DNA of 50,311 nt from NCBI GenBank assembly GCA_028683435.1, contig JAQUIG010000017.1, forward strand, positions 1 through 50,311, written 5' to 3'. Position numbers and translations under genes: made by a program. Below, piece by piece: positions 35,516 to 43,960 of the stretch; positions within the stretch are counted from its first letter, which is position 1, and each line of letters opens with the position of its first letter. The stretch is from Desulfuromonadaceae bacterium (lineage in GTDB: Bacteria > Desulfobacterota > Desulfuromonadia > Geobacterales > Pseudopelobacteraceae). A model generated the notes under the pieces. That model had not been told where the DNA came from. It saw only the letters and a list, made by a program, of their open reading frames with translations, and searched no databases.

Positions 35516-36343
35516 ATGCTAGAACGCCTGCAGAAAATAATATCCGCCGCCGGAATCACATCACGAAGAGCATCTGAAGCGCTGATCCTGAACGGTCAAG
35601 TTGCCGTCAACGGCGTCGTTGTCACAGAACTTGGAAGCAAGGCCGATCCGTCCAAAGACTCCATTACAGTGGACGGGAAAGTCCTTAAAATCAGCGCCCA
35701 ACGCCTGTACATCCTCCTCAACAAGCCGCCAGGATATATCACCGCGCTTAAAGACAGCCAGGGACGTCCGCTGGTAACCGACCTGCTTAAAGACGTGCCG
35801 GAGCGGGTCTATCCGGTGGGGCGTCTGGATTACAACACCGAAGGACTGCTCCTTTTGACCAATGACGGAGAGTGGGCTAATCGCCTGATGCATCCCAGTA
35901 ATGAAATAGAGAAGGAGTATCATGTCCGAGTACGCGGCAAGGTGCTTGATCAACAGCTGAAGCGGATGGCAGAAGGTGTAGAACTGGATGACGGCAAGAC
36001 CGCGCCGGCTGTCGTGAACCTGGTAAAAAGCGGCGAACAGAACGACTGGATCTCGGTCGCGATCCATGAGGGAAGGAACCGCCAGGTGCGCAGAATGTGC
36101 GAGGCTGTCAGCCTTTCAGTCGTGCGACTGAAAAGGATCCGCTACGGTTCTCTTATGCTCGGCACGCTCAGGTCAGGGCAGTTCCGCTACCTTACGGAAT
36201 CCGAAGTGAAACAATTGTCCGGTGAACCGGCAACGGGTGCATCTTTTACAGCATCGGCACGCTTTGACAAGTCAGACAGGTCTGAAAAAACAACCCGTCC
36301 AAAACATTCAGGAGGAAAAACCATTGGAAGAAGGCAGCAGTAG
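35516..36343 (+). CDS. rluB: 23S rRNA pseudouridine synthase of the RluB/RsuA group
   Basis: This 275-aa protein has an N-terminal S4 RNA-binding domain (LQKIISAAGITSRRASEALI, LNGQVAVNGVVVTELG) and the catalytic segment YPVGRLDYNTEGLLLLTNDG with the essential aspartate. KEYHVRVRGKV and EGRNRQVRRMCEAVSLSVVR complete the RsuA-type core. The C-terminus is a basic, low-complexity tail (SARFDKSDRSEKTTRPKHSG). RluB modifies 23S rRNA at the peptidyl-transferase region; the exact target is by family only. Its last 20 bases overlap the next gene. Confidence 0.92.
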   Translation: MLERLQKIISAAGITSRRASEALILNGQVAVNGVVVTELGSKADPSKDSITVDGKVLKISAQRLYILLNKPPGYITALKDSQGRPLVTDLLKDVPERVYPVGRLDYNTEGLLLLTNDGEWANRLMHPSNEIEKEYHVRVRGKVLDQQLKRMAEGVELDDGKTAPAVVNLVKSGEQNDWISVAIHEGRNRQVRRMCEAVSLSVVRLKRIRYGSLMLGTLRSGQFRYLTESEVKQLSGEPATGASFTASARFDKSDRSEKTTRPKHSGGKTIGRRQQ

Positions 36344-37181
36344 AAGGTCCGGTTTTATCGAACGTGTCAGCCGTTTTGTAACCGGACGCAAAAGAACGAC
36401 CGAACAGGAAATTAACGATTTTATTGAAGCGTCAGAAGAAGAAGGCCTGGTTAACGAGGAGGAGTGCGAGATGATCCGCTCTATTTTTTCCCTCGGAACA
36501 ACTATCGTGCGAGAAATCATGGTAACCCGTACTGAAATGGCCTGCGTCACCGTCGATGCAACCGTGCGGGAACTGCTGGATACCATCATCGCCTGCGGCC
36601 ATTCCCGCATACCGGTTTACGAAGACTCGATCGACAATATCATCGGCCTGCTGTACGCCAAAGATCTCCTCAAACAGTGGGGTACCGACCAAAACAGCCT
36701 CTCTGTTCGCGAAATCATGCGCCCACCCTACTTTATCCCCGAATCCAAAAACCTGGAGCAGCTGCTGCAGGAGTTCAAACGTAAACGGATTCACCTCGCG
36801 ATCGTCATTGATGAGTATGGCGGCACATCCGGCCTGATAACGATTGAAGATCTGCTGGAACAGATTGTGGGTGACATTCAGGACGAATATGACCGCGAGG
36901 AGTCGCTTCTAACCGTCAATCCGGATGGCAGCATCACCGCCGACGGGCGCCTCCCTGTTGAAGAGCTTGAAGAACATTTTGATATCCAGATAGAACGCGA
37001 CAACTTCGATTCAGTTGGGGGGCTCGTCTTCCACCTTACCGGAAAAATTCCGGCGGTCGGAGACAACATCGAGGGGGACGGACTATATCTGAAAATCCTC
37101 GACGCTGATCTGCGGCGGGTTAAAAAGGTCAACATCCGCCTGCTAAGCAGTACTCCTGCAGAAGATCAGGGGCATGAGTGA
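36324..37181 (+). CDS. HlyC/CorC family protein with paired CBS domains
   Basis: The protein is about 285 aa if it starts at the TTG at 36324, which has AGGAGG eight bases upstream; the frame is open further left but has no ribosome-binding site there. Two CBS domains (REIMVTRTEMACVTVDATVR to IIGLLYAKDLLKQW, and REIMRPPYFIPESKNLEQLL to DEYGGTSGLITIEDLLEQIV) are followed by the CorC_HlyC transporter-associated domain (DGRLPVEELEEHFDIQ, VGGLVFHLTGKIPAVGD). It has no membrane part, as is normal for this group. It is related to magnesium/cobalt efflux factors and usually sits next to lnt, as here. Confidence 0.9.
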   Translation: MEEGSSRRSGFIERVSRFVTGRKRTTEQEINDFIEASEEEGLVNEEECEMIRSIFSLGTTIVREIMVTRTEMACVTVDATVRELLDTIIACGHSRIPVYEDSIDNIIGLLYAKDLLKQWGTDQNSLSVREIMRPPYFIPESKNLEQLLQEFKRKRIHLAIVIDEYGGTSGLITIEDLLEQIVGDIQDEYDREESLLTVNPDGSITADGRLPVEELEEHFDIQIERDNFDSVGGLVFHLTGKIPAVGDNIEGDGLYLKILDADLRRVKKVNIRLLSSTPAEDQGHE

Positions 37182-38740
37182 GCGCTCTGATATCCTTTCC
37201 AGGGGTAAAACGGCTGTTTGACCGCCGGGGGTTGCTGGCAATCGCCAGCGGTATTCTGATCGCACTCTCCTTTCCGAATCCCGGTTTATCCTTCCTGGCC
37301 TGGATCGCCCTGATCCCGTTGCTGATCGCCCTGGAAGAGAGCTCACCCCGGGAGGCTTTCCGCATCGGCCTCACCTGCGGCATTACCGCATACGCCGCGA
37401 TCCTGTACTGGCTCAATATCGTTTTTACCCAGTATGGCCATCTGCCATGGTCAGTCAGCATACCGGTATATCTACTGCTGGTTCTCTGGCTGGCACTCTT
37501 CTACGCCTTGAGCACCTTCATCGCCAGGATGGGTGAACTGGTCGGAATAAAGGCCGCCTTTACCCTGCCGGTAGCCTGGGTCGCCTTTGATTTCATCCGC
37601 TCCTTTCTGTTTTCCGGTTTTGCCTGGGGCATGCTGGGACACTCCCAGTTCCGCACCTTGCCGCTGATCCAGATTGCCGATCTGGCTGGTGTCTACGGCA
37701 TCACCCTGCTGATCGTTCTGGCAAATATCGTATTGCACCGCGCCCTGCGTGCGGTTTCGGGCGCCGGTGTCCCCTACCCCGTTAAAAGCGCGATGATACT
37801 GTTGTTGATGCTGATCAGCACGCTCTATTACGGATTCAGCCGCTTGAACGAACCGCTTGTCACCTACTCAAAGCCGCTGCGGGTGGCACTGATCCAGGGA
37901 AATATCCCGCAGGATGTCAAGTGGAGTCCCGAATTCCGCCAGCGGACAGTTGACGGCTATGACCGCCTGTCCCGCGAGGCCGCCAAGGGTGGTGTAGATC
38001 TGATCGTGTGGCCGGAGAGTGCCGTGCCGTTCTTCTTTCAGGACGAGCCGCTGCAGGCGGAACGGATCAGAGGATTGGCCAGAGATCTGAATGCCTGGCT
38101 GCTGTTCGGGAGTCCGGCACATGAACTGCGCAACGGCAGGAGTACTTTTCTTAACAGCGCCTTCCTGCTGTCACCAACCGGCGAGACGGTCGGCAGAGCC
38201 GACAAACTGCATCTGGTCCCCCTTGGTGAATATATACCGTTCGGAAAGTTCCTGACCTTCATCAATAAACTGGTGGTCGGCATCGGCGATTTTTCTCCCG
38301 GCGAACGGGCCGTCATACTGGATGCCGGTGGAACAAAGTTGGGGGTGCAGGTCTGTTACGAGGTCATCTTCCCCGAACTGGCGCGCCGCTACGTCAATTC
38401 CGGGGCCCGTATCCTCGTGGCGATCACCAATGACGCCTGGTTTGGTCGTTCATCGGCCCCTTATCAGCACCTCGCCATCTCGACCTTCCGTGCAATCGAG
38501 ACCCGCACGCCGCTGATCCGCGCCGCAAACACCGGTGTAACAGCAATTGTTGACCAGAACGGCCACATCCGCACAATGACCGCCCTTTTTGTAGAAGCGT
38601 ATCGCACCGGCGAAGTTCAGCCGGGAAGCGGCAGGTCGCTTTACCTTACGATAGGGGACGCCCCGGCCTGGTTCTCTGTACTGCTGACAGCCGGAGTCGT
38701 CCTGTTTGTCTGGATCAAAAGGAAAAAAATCAATCTTTAG
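37178..38740 (+). CDS. lnt: Apolipoprotein N-acyltransferase
   Basis: This 520-aa protein has several N-terminal membrane helices (GLLAIASGILIALSF, LAWIALIPLLIALEE, LYWLNIVFTQYG) and a periplasmic nitrilase domain. The catalytic triad is visible: Glu in IVWPESAVPFFFQ, Lys in RADKLHLVPLGEYIPFGKFL, Cys in GVQVCYEVIFPELARRY. It adds the third acyl chain to lipoproteins; the window itself encodes at least two lipoproteins it could act on. The start is a GTG whose last bases overlap the previous stop (GTGA). Confidence 0.95.
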   Translation: MSALISFPGVKRLFDRRGLLAIASGILIALSFPNPGLSFLAWIALIPLLIALEESSPREAFRIGLTCGITAYAAILYWLNIVFTQYGHLPWSVSIPVYLLLVLWLALFYALSTFIARMGELVGIKAAFTLPVAWVAFDFIRSFLFSGFAWGMLGHSQFRTLPLIQIADLAGVYGITLLIVLANIVLHRALRAVSGAGVPYPVKSAMILLLMLISTLYYGFSRLNEPLVTYSKPLRVALIQGNIPQDVKWSPEFRQRTVDGYDRLSREAAKGGVDLIVWPESAVPFFFQDEPLQAERIRGLARDLNAWLLFGSPAHELRNGRSTFLNSAFLLSPTGETVGRADKLHLVPLGEYIPFGKFLTFINKLVVGIGDFSPGERAVILDAGGTKLGVQVCYEVIFPELARRYVNSGARILVAITNDAWFGRSSAPYQHLAISTFRAIETRTPLIRAANTGVTAIVDQNGHIRTMTALFVEAYRTGEVQPGSGRSLYLTIGDAPAWFSVLLTAGVVLFVWIKRKKINL

Positions 38741-38760
38741 CCCTATAAGGAGCAGCAACC

Positions 38761-39880
38761 ATGTACCGTGAAGAAACAGCCAAATTGAAGGATTGTGAAG
38801 AACGGATCGCCAAGCTTCGGGGGGCACTTTGACGTAGATGCCAAGCGTGAATCGATCATGGAGATCGAATCGATAATGGTCGTTCCCGGATTCTGGGACG
38901 ACGTCAAGAAATCGCAGGAAATCATTAAAAAGCGAACAACACTGGAAAAGATTGTCCAGATGTGGGACCACCTCCTGCACCAGACGGAAGATATCCGCCT
39001 GATGATCGAGCTGGGAGAAGAGGCTCAGGATGTCGAGACTCTGGCGGAGGTCGGTGAAATGACCGACCGACTGATTCGGGAGGTCGAGGCCGCCGAGTTT
39101 CAGCGTATGCTCTCCGGTCCTCATGATCGCAATTCCTGCTTTATCACCATAAATCCGGGAGCAGGCGGTACAGAGTCCCAAGACTGGGCCGAGATGATCC
39201 TGCGCATGTACCTCCGCTACTGCGAGAAGAAAGGGTGGAAGACGGTCATCACCGAATATCAGGCCGGTGATGAAGCAGGGCTCAAATCGGTAACCTTTAA
39301 CGCCAGCGGTGAGTACGCCTATGGCTACCTCCGGGCAGAAGCCGGCATCCATCGCCTGGTACGGATATCCCCCTTCGACAGCGCCGCCCGCCGCCACACA
39401 TCTTTTGCCTCGATGTACGCCTTCCCTGAAATTGAAGAGGACGATATCGATATCAAAATCAGTGACAGCGATCTGAAGATTGACACCTTCCGCTCCGGCG
39501 GCGCAGGCGGCCAGCACGTCAATACGACCGACTCAGCCGTGCGTATCACCCATCTCCCTTCAGGCATCATCGTCGCATGTCAGGCCGAAAGGAGTCAGAT
39601 ATCAAACCGGGCCACCGCCATGAAAGTATTGCGGGCCAAACTGTACGAGCGTGAAGTCGAGGATCGCAAGGACAAAGCCTCCGAAATCGCCGCCGAAAAG
39701 AAGGATATCGGCTGGGGAAGCCAGATCCGCTCATATGTTCTGCACCCCTACAAAATGGTGAAGGATCTGCGTACCGGTGTCGAATCCGGCAACCCTGAGG
39801 CCGTCCTGGATGGCAATCTGGATGACTTTGTGATGGCATATCTGATGGGAGTCCGGCGGAACGTCGGGGATGTGGAGTAA
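38761..39880 (+). CDS. prfB: Peptide chain release factor 2, expressed by programmed +1 frameshift
   Basis: The gene starts at the ATG at 38761 with AAGGAG eight bases upstream and reads 23 codons to CTT TGA C at 38827-38833. Ribosomes must slip by one base there to continue in the frame DVDAKRESIMEIESIMVVPG. A Shine-Dalgarno-like GGGGGG lies just before the slip site. The product is about 372 aa and has the RF2 stop-codon motif SPF (RISPFDSAARRHTSFAS) and the GGQ loop (RSGGAGGQHVNTTDSAVRI). RF2 reads UGA and UAA, so the in-frame UGA provides self-control. A strong terminator follows. Confidence 0.96.
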
Positions 39881-39894
39881 ACCAAGTCCCTCTT

Positions 39895-39930
39895 CGACTG
39901 GTCAGACTTTTCTGACCAGTCGATCTTTTA
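39895..39930 (+). terminator. Terminator after prfB
   Basis: CGACTGGTCAGA and TCTGACCAGTCG form a perfect 12-bp stem with a CTTT loop, followed by ATCTTTT. It ends the dnaE-to-prfB transcript 15 bases after the prfB stop. Confidence 0.9.
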
Positions 39931-39974
39931 ATAACAGCTGCAGCGTTTCCTCTTACGGCTCCCCTTCTTTTCAC

Positions 39975-40274
39975 TCAGCGGTCTTCATCATCACCCCATA
40001 TTGCCAGCCATTGCTGCTGCGGTGTTCGGCTGTCGCCATACTGCACGACGACGCCGTCTTCCCTTTGATATGAGCATGACCATCCTGGCTTGTCGGCTCC
40101 AGTGAAGACAGGATATTCATGTTGATGCTCCAAGGCGTTGTATGGGGCAGAATACACCCCGTCATCCTTCGGTGGCGGGCAACGTTCGTCTCCGATATAC
40201 CATTTATTGTCCGTACCGCCAGCCTGTACCGCAGCAAACGATATGACAAACAAAACAGCCGTGACTGCTCTCAT
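39975..40274 (-). CDS. Small exported protein of unknown function
   Basis: This 99-aa protein has a signal peptide (MRAVTAVLFVISFAAVQAGG). The mature part contains KWYIGDERCPPPKDDGVYS, EHQHEYPVFTGADKPGWSC and QYGDSRTPQQQWLAIWG. The two cysteines could form one disulfide in the periplasm. I recognise no family. GGGAGG lies only three bases before the ATG at 40274, which is close but usable. It stands alone between prfB and a dienelactone-hydrolase-like gene. Confidence 0.6.
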   Translation of the reverse strand: MRAVTAVLFVISFAAVQAGGTDNKWYIGDERCPPPKDDGVYSAPYNALEHQHEYPVFTGADKPGWSCSYQREDGVVVQYGDSRTPQQQWLAIWGDDEDR

Positions 40275-40327
40275 AAGCCTCCCTGTCGGTAGCCCACAGG
40301 TGAAACCATATTCTCCACCATGACAGT

Positions 40328-41104
40328 TTATTTAAAAATTTCGGCAAAAAATACCTTCATTGCTTCGCACGAGCGCCTGTCCGCTTTCTCGTTATAGGCA
40401 GCACCTTTGCTGTTGTCACTGCCGGCCGCTTTGTTGGTGAAACTATGAACGGCATTTCCGTAGCTGACAAACTGCCAGTCGACCCCGCCTTTCCTCATCT
40501 CATCCTGAAAAGCGGCAACCTCTTCGGCTTTTACAAAGGGGTCATCAGCGCCATGCAGCGCCAGCACTTTGGCTTTGATGTTTTTGGCATCCTGGGGTGC
40601 AGGAGTTGACAGCCCGCCATGGAAAGTGACGACACCCCGAATATCCGCGGCGTCACGAGCCAGCTCCAGTACGGCTGTGCCGCCGAAACAGTAGCCGATG
40701 GCAGCAATACGCCGTACGTCAACAAGTTTCTGCTTTTTCAGTTCCTCCAACCCTGCTTCGGCTCTTGCCCGCAGAAGAGGGCGGTTATCCTTGTAGATGC
40801 CGGCTGTTTTGCCCGCCTCGGACGGATCAGCGGGGCGGATTCCCTTACCGTAAATATCAGCAGCAAAGGCGACGTAGCCAAGCTTGGCAAGCATTTCAGC
40901 CCGCAGCTTCATATGATCATTTATGCCGTTCCACTCGTGCACAATCAAGACGCCGGGACGTTTTGCTGTTTTGGCGTCATCCCACGCCAGATACCCCTCA
41001 AGAATCGAATCACCCTGCCGGTACTCGATAATTTTAGTTTTTACGGAAGCTTCCGCATTGACGGAGAAGAACATCACTGCCAGGATTATCAGTAATTTTT
41101 TCAT
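40328..41104 (-). CDS. Exported dienelactone hydrolase family protein
   Basis: This 258-aa alpha/beta hydrolase has a signal peptide (MKKLLIILAVMFFSVNAEA). The catalytic triad fits dienelactone hydrolase: Cys in AAIGYCFGGTAVLELA, Asp in LALHGADDPFVKAEEV, His in GNAVHSFTNKAAGSD. The segment GVLIVHEWNGINDHMK carries the oxyanion region. The native substrate is unknown; cytoplasmic members open dienelactones, and exported ones are uncharacterised. GGGAGG precedes the ATG at 41104. Confidence 0.9.
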   Translation of the reverse strand: MKKLLIILAVMFFSVNAEASVKTKIIEYRQGDSILEGYLAWDDAKTAKRPGVLIVHEWNGINDHMKLRAEMLAKLGYVAFAADIYGKGIRPADPSEAGKTAGIYKDNRPLLRARAEAGLEELKKQKLVDVRRIAAIGYCFGGTAVLELARDAADIRGVVTFHGGLSTPAPQDAKNIKAKVLALHGADDPFVKAEEVAAFQDEMRKGGVDWQFVSYGNAVHSFTNKAAGSDNSKGAAYNEKADRRSCEAMKVFFAEIFK

Positions 41105-41307
41105 GACAGACCTCCCTGAATATACACTTTTCTTGGCAACGTACACTTGCCGACTTTCAGGCTTCAACAGAATGAATTATAAATCATTTAAAGTGCACGG
41201 GTAAACAGTTTCTTGATTATGACTGCCGACTTTATAGATTGATTCAGCCACTGCACACTTCAAGATGCCTGCTTAAAAAGCAGACCGACACAGAACGCCG
41301 GAAACGC

Positions 41308-41344
41308 AAAAGACCCAACCGCCATTGACGACGATTGGGTCTTT
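41308..41344. terminator. Terminator downstream of tRNA-Thr
   Basis: AAAAGACCCAA and TTGGGTCTTT pair across a 16-base loop with A/T runs on both sides. In the minus direction it ends the tRNA-Thr transcript about 40 bases past the CCA end. I see nothing else in 41105-41307. Confidence 0.8.
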
Positions 41345-41383
41345 ACATTACCAGCATTTCAACCAACTGATTTTAAACAACTT

Positions 41384-41458
41384 TGGAGCCGTTGGTCGGA
41401 ATCGAACCGACGACCTGCTCATTACGAGTGAGCTGCTCTACCCCTGAGCCACAACGGC
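41384..41458 (-). tRNA. tRNA-Thr (anticodon CGT)
   Basis: The acceptor arms GCCGTTG and CAACGGC pair and CCA is encoded. The anticodon arm GCTCA, loop CTCGTAA, TGAGC gives CGT for ACG codons, and the T arm is GTCGG TTCGATT CCGAC. Directly upstream (41488-41537) lies a truncated second tRNA-Thr with the same anticodon loop. Confidence 0.94.
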
Positions 41459-41487
41459 ATAACTAATATTTCAGTGGCTTATCCAGC

Positions 41488-41537
41488 CAGACCTCATCAT
41501 TACGAGTGATGTGCTCTACCAACTGAGCTAAAACGGC
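41488..41537 (-). pseudogene. Truncated tRNA-Thr (CGT)
   Basis: From 41537 leftward the minus strand has a full 5' half of a tRNA-Thr: acceptor 5' strand GCCGTTT, D arm TAGCTCAGTTGGTAGAGCA, anticodon arm CATCA, loop CTCGTAA, TGATG, and GAGGTC of the variable region. The T arm and the 3' acceptor strand are missing; the sequence instead reads CTGGCTGGATAAGCC and continues to the intact tRNA-Thr. It cannot be processed to a working tRNA. Confidence 0.85.
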
Positions 41538-41711
41538 ACTGTTACCTTCCGGCAGTTCACCCCTTTTGGAAGTGTGAAATTACCTTAAAAGTGTGGCTGC
41601 TGTCAATGCCATAAGACTCTTTACGAATAAAATTCTGCTTTACCACTGCTCCAATTGCGGCTAGTATCGTGCACCTGTTCAATTTTAACTTTTTATCTGA
41701 AATGGCGGCCC

Positions 41712-42539
41712 ATGATTTTTCGTACACAACTGATACTCCTGTTTCTCTGCGTCTCCGCTCTGACTGCCCATGCAGCAAAATCTACCGACATCACCAGACT
41801 AGGGTATGCAATCCAGATGGGTGCTTTTGCCGATGTAAAGAACGCTGAGCGTTTTACGGCTACACTTCAGGCCAAGGGGGTTGAAGCGTTCTATTTCCGC
41901 AAGGACAACGGCGTGTATGCCGTGCGCTTCGGTGACTTCCCAAGCAAGGGAAAAGCTCGTGCAGCGGCCAGACGACTGGTGGCCGATCAATTGATTGGCA
42001 GTTATTACATCGCCCCCCCGAATGAGGTCGTATTCAGCCAACCAAAAGGACCGGGATGGCAAAAACTGCAGCCGGATGAAATTCACAAGCCCTCCCCTTC
42101 ACTTCACCCGGTTGTCCCTAAAGAGACCGCTGAAAAGCCGGTTCAAAAACCGGCACGTAAAGATCGGGACATGGGCGCTATAGCCGCTCGCACCGCCGAG
42201 CGATTCGTCGGTATCCCTTACCGCTGGGGTGGCAACAATGTGGTGGAAGGAATGGATTGCAGCGGCTTTGTACGGGCGGTTTATAACCTGTGCGGACTGA
42301 GCATCCCACGGACCTCCAGCGACCAGTTCAAAGCGGGTGATTTGGTAACTAAAGACGCACTGCTGGATGGCGACCTCGTTTTTTTCGGATCTTCAGCTGA
42401 CAAAATCAGCCACGTCGGCATTTATGTCGGAGGTGGCAAGTTCGTTCACGCCCCGAAACGTGGAGAAGAAATCCGGGTGACTGCGGTCGATGAAAGTTAT
42501 TTTGAGAAGCGCTTTGTTGGAGCAAGACGGTACTTTTAG
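41712..42539 (+). CDS. Exported SPOR domain and NlpC/P60 cell-wall peptidase
   Basis: This 275-aa protein has a signal peptide (FRTQLILLFLCVSALTAHA). A SPOR domain (residues about 30-105, GYAIQMGAFADVKNAERFTA, YAVRFGDFPSKGKARAAARR) binds denuded glycan at division sites. A linker rich in Pro, Lys and Glu leads to an NlpC/P60 domain with catalytic Cys (EGMDCSGFVRAVYNLCG) and two histidines (ISHVGIYVGGGKFVHAPKRG). It should cleave peptide stems in peptidoglycan. The combination suggests a hydrolase recruited to the septum; that is inference. Confidence 0.92.
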   Translation: MIFRTQLILLFLCVSALTAHAAKSTDITRLGYAIQMGAFADVKNAERFTATLQAKGVEAFYFRKDNGVYAVRFGDFPSKGKARAAARRLVADQLIGSYYIAPPNEVVFSQPKGPGWQKLQPDEIHKPSPSLHPVVPKETAEKPVQKPARKDRDMGAIAARTAERFVGIPYRWGGNNVVEGMDCSGFVRAVYNLCGLSIPRTSSDQFKAGDLVTKDALLDGDLVFFGSSADKISHVGIYVGGGKFVHAPKRGEEIRVTAVDESYFEKRFVGARRYF

Positions 42540-42546
42540 CAAGCGA

Positions 42547-42580
42547 GAAGCTGTTTTACCTTTCACGAAAGAACAGCTTC
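42547..42580 (+). terminator. Hairpin after the NlpC/P60 gene
   Basis: GAAGCTGTT pairs with AACAGCTTC across a 16-base loop, just after the stop at 42539. There is no T-run, so it is a weak or factor-assisted terminator. Confidence 0.45.
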
Positions 42581-42631
42581 GTTAACGCACTAATCCTGTT
42601 TTTCAGGGATAGTCATCACGGAGAATAATCC

Positions 42632-43873
42632 ATGGCAATCATTAAACCATTCCGGGCTCTCCGCCCTCCAAAAAATCTGGTTGAGAAGGTTTCAGCCCTC
42701 CCATACGACGTGATGAATGTCGAGGAGGCTTGTGCCATGGCGGCCGGAAACCCCAACAGCTTTCTGCATATTTCCCGTCCGGAAATAGATCTCCCTGCAG
42801 AAGTTGACCCGCATGATGAGCTTGTTTATCTACAGGGAAAGCTGAATCTTGGAGAGTTCATCAGGCGTGGGATATTGACACAGGATCATCACGACAGTTT
42901 CTACGTTTACCGGCAGCGTTTGGGTAGCATCAGTCAGACCGGTTTGGTCGTATGTGCCAGCGTGGACGACTACCAGTCCGGAGTTATCAAGAAGCACGAG
43001 CATACACGGGCCGACAAGGAAGAGGACCGGGTCAAACATATCGATTATCTAGATGCCAATGATGAACCTGTTTTCTACCTCTCCCGCTCCTGCGCAGAAG
43101 TGGAAGGGATCATCGAGGGGATTACTAACAGCCCGCCGGAATACGATTTTATATCAGATGACGGGGTTGGTCACACGGCATGGATCATATCAGATCAGAT
43201 CCTGATCGACCGCTTGATCACCCTGTTCGCCGAGGTATCGAGGCTGTACGTTGCCGACGGCCATCACCGCAGCGCCGCCGCAGCGCGTGTACGTGAACTG
43301 CGGCGCGATAACAACCAGGGCCATAGCGGCAGTGAAGAGTACAACTCGTTTCTGACGGTCATATTCCCGGAAAACCAGCTCAATATCATGCCATATAACC
43401 GGGCGGTCAAGGATCTTAACGGACGGAGTGTAGACGAGTTTATTTCGCAGGTTGGGAGCAGTTTTATTATAACTCCCTACCCCGTTCCTGTCATCCCGGC
43501 AGAGCGACACGTCTTTGGTATGTATCTTGACGGCTGCTGGTATCATCTCCATGCCCGTCAGGAGATCGTCAATGAGAAGGACACCGTCGGCAGACTGGAT
43601 GTTTCAATTCTGCAGAACTCGCTTCTAGCTCCTCTACTCGGCATTCAAGACCCGCGCACCGACCAAAGAATCCACTTCGTCGGCGGCATTCGCGGCAACG
43701 ATGAACTGGTCAGATTGGTTGATTCCGGCGAATACGCCGTGGCCTTTGCACTCCATCCGACTTCCATCCGTGAATTGATCGAACTGGCAGATCAGGACCA
43801 GATCATGCCCCCCAAATCTACCTGGTTCGAGCCCAAGCTGCGCAGCGGACTATTCGTGCACCTGCTATCCTGA
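42632..43873 (+). CDS. DUF1015 family protein
   Basis: The 413-aa protein matches the DUF1015 family throughout: IKPFRALRPPKNLVEKVSAL, PYDVMNVEEACAMAAGNPNS, FLHISRPEIDLP, KKHEHTRADKEEDRVKHIDY and the conserved YVADGHHRSAAAARVRELRR. The ADGHHR motif and the KxHExT motif suggest an enzyme, and relatives are linked by some authors to a ParB/Srx-like nucleotide-binding fold, but no function is established. GGAG lies about eight bases before the ATG. A strong terminator shared with thiC follows. Confidence 0.92.
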   Translation: MAIIKPFRALRPPKNLVEKVSALPYDVMNVEEACAMAAGNPNSFLHISRPEIDLPAEVDPHDELVYLQGKLNLGEFIRRGILTQDHHDSFYVYRQRLGSISQTGLVVCASVDDYQSGVIKKHEHTRADKEEDRVKHIDYLDANDEPVFYLSRSCAEVEGIIEGITNSPPEYDFISDDGVGHTAWIISDQILIDRLITLFAEVSRLYVADGHHRSAAAARVRELRRDNNQGHSGSEEYNSFLTVIFPENQLNIMPYNRAVKDLNGRSVDEFISQVGSSFIITPYPVPVIPAERHVFGMYLDGCWYHLHARQEIVNEKDTVGRLDVSILQNSLLAPLLGIQDPRTDQRIHFVGGIRGNDELVRLVDSGEYAVAFALHPTSIRELIELADQDQIMPPKSTWFEPKLRSGLFVHLLS

Positions 43874-43894
43874 TCCATAGTAATCACTTTGTAC

Positions 43895-43935
43895 AAAAAG
43901 ACCTCCCGGCGATCAAGCATCCGGGAGGTCTTTTT
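43895..43935. terminator. Bidirectional terminator between DUF1015 gene and thiC
   Basis: AAAAAGACCTCCCGG and CCGGGAGGTCTTTTT form a perfect 15-bp stem with an 11-base loop. It serves both convergent genes. Confidence 0.92.
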
Positions 43936-43960
43936 GTTTCTCGATGAACCACAAAGATTG

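Noticed and set aside
38450-39517. Long minus-strand open frame of 355 codons across lnt and prfB
   Set aside because: It is antisense to two certain genes and has no start signal or family resemblance.
38795-39880. Release factor 2 as a simple gene starting at 38795
   Set aside because: The true start at 38761 has a good ribosome-binding site and the CTTTGAC frameshift site joins the two frames.
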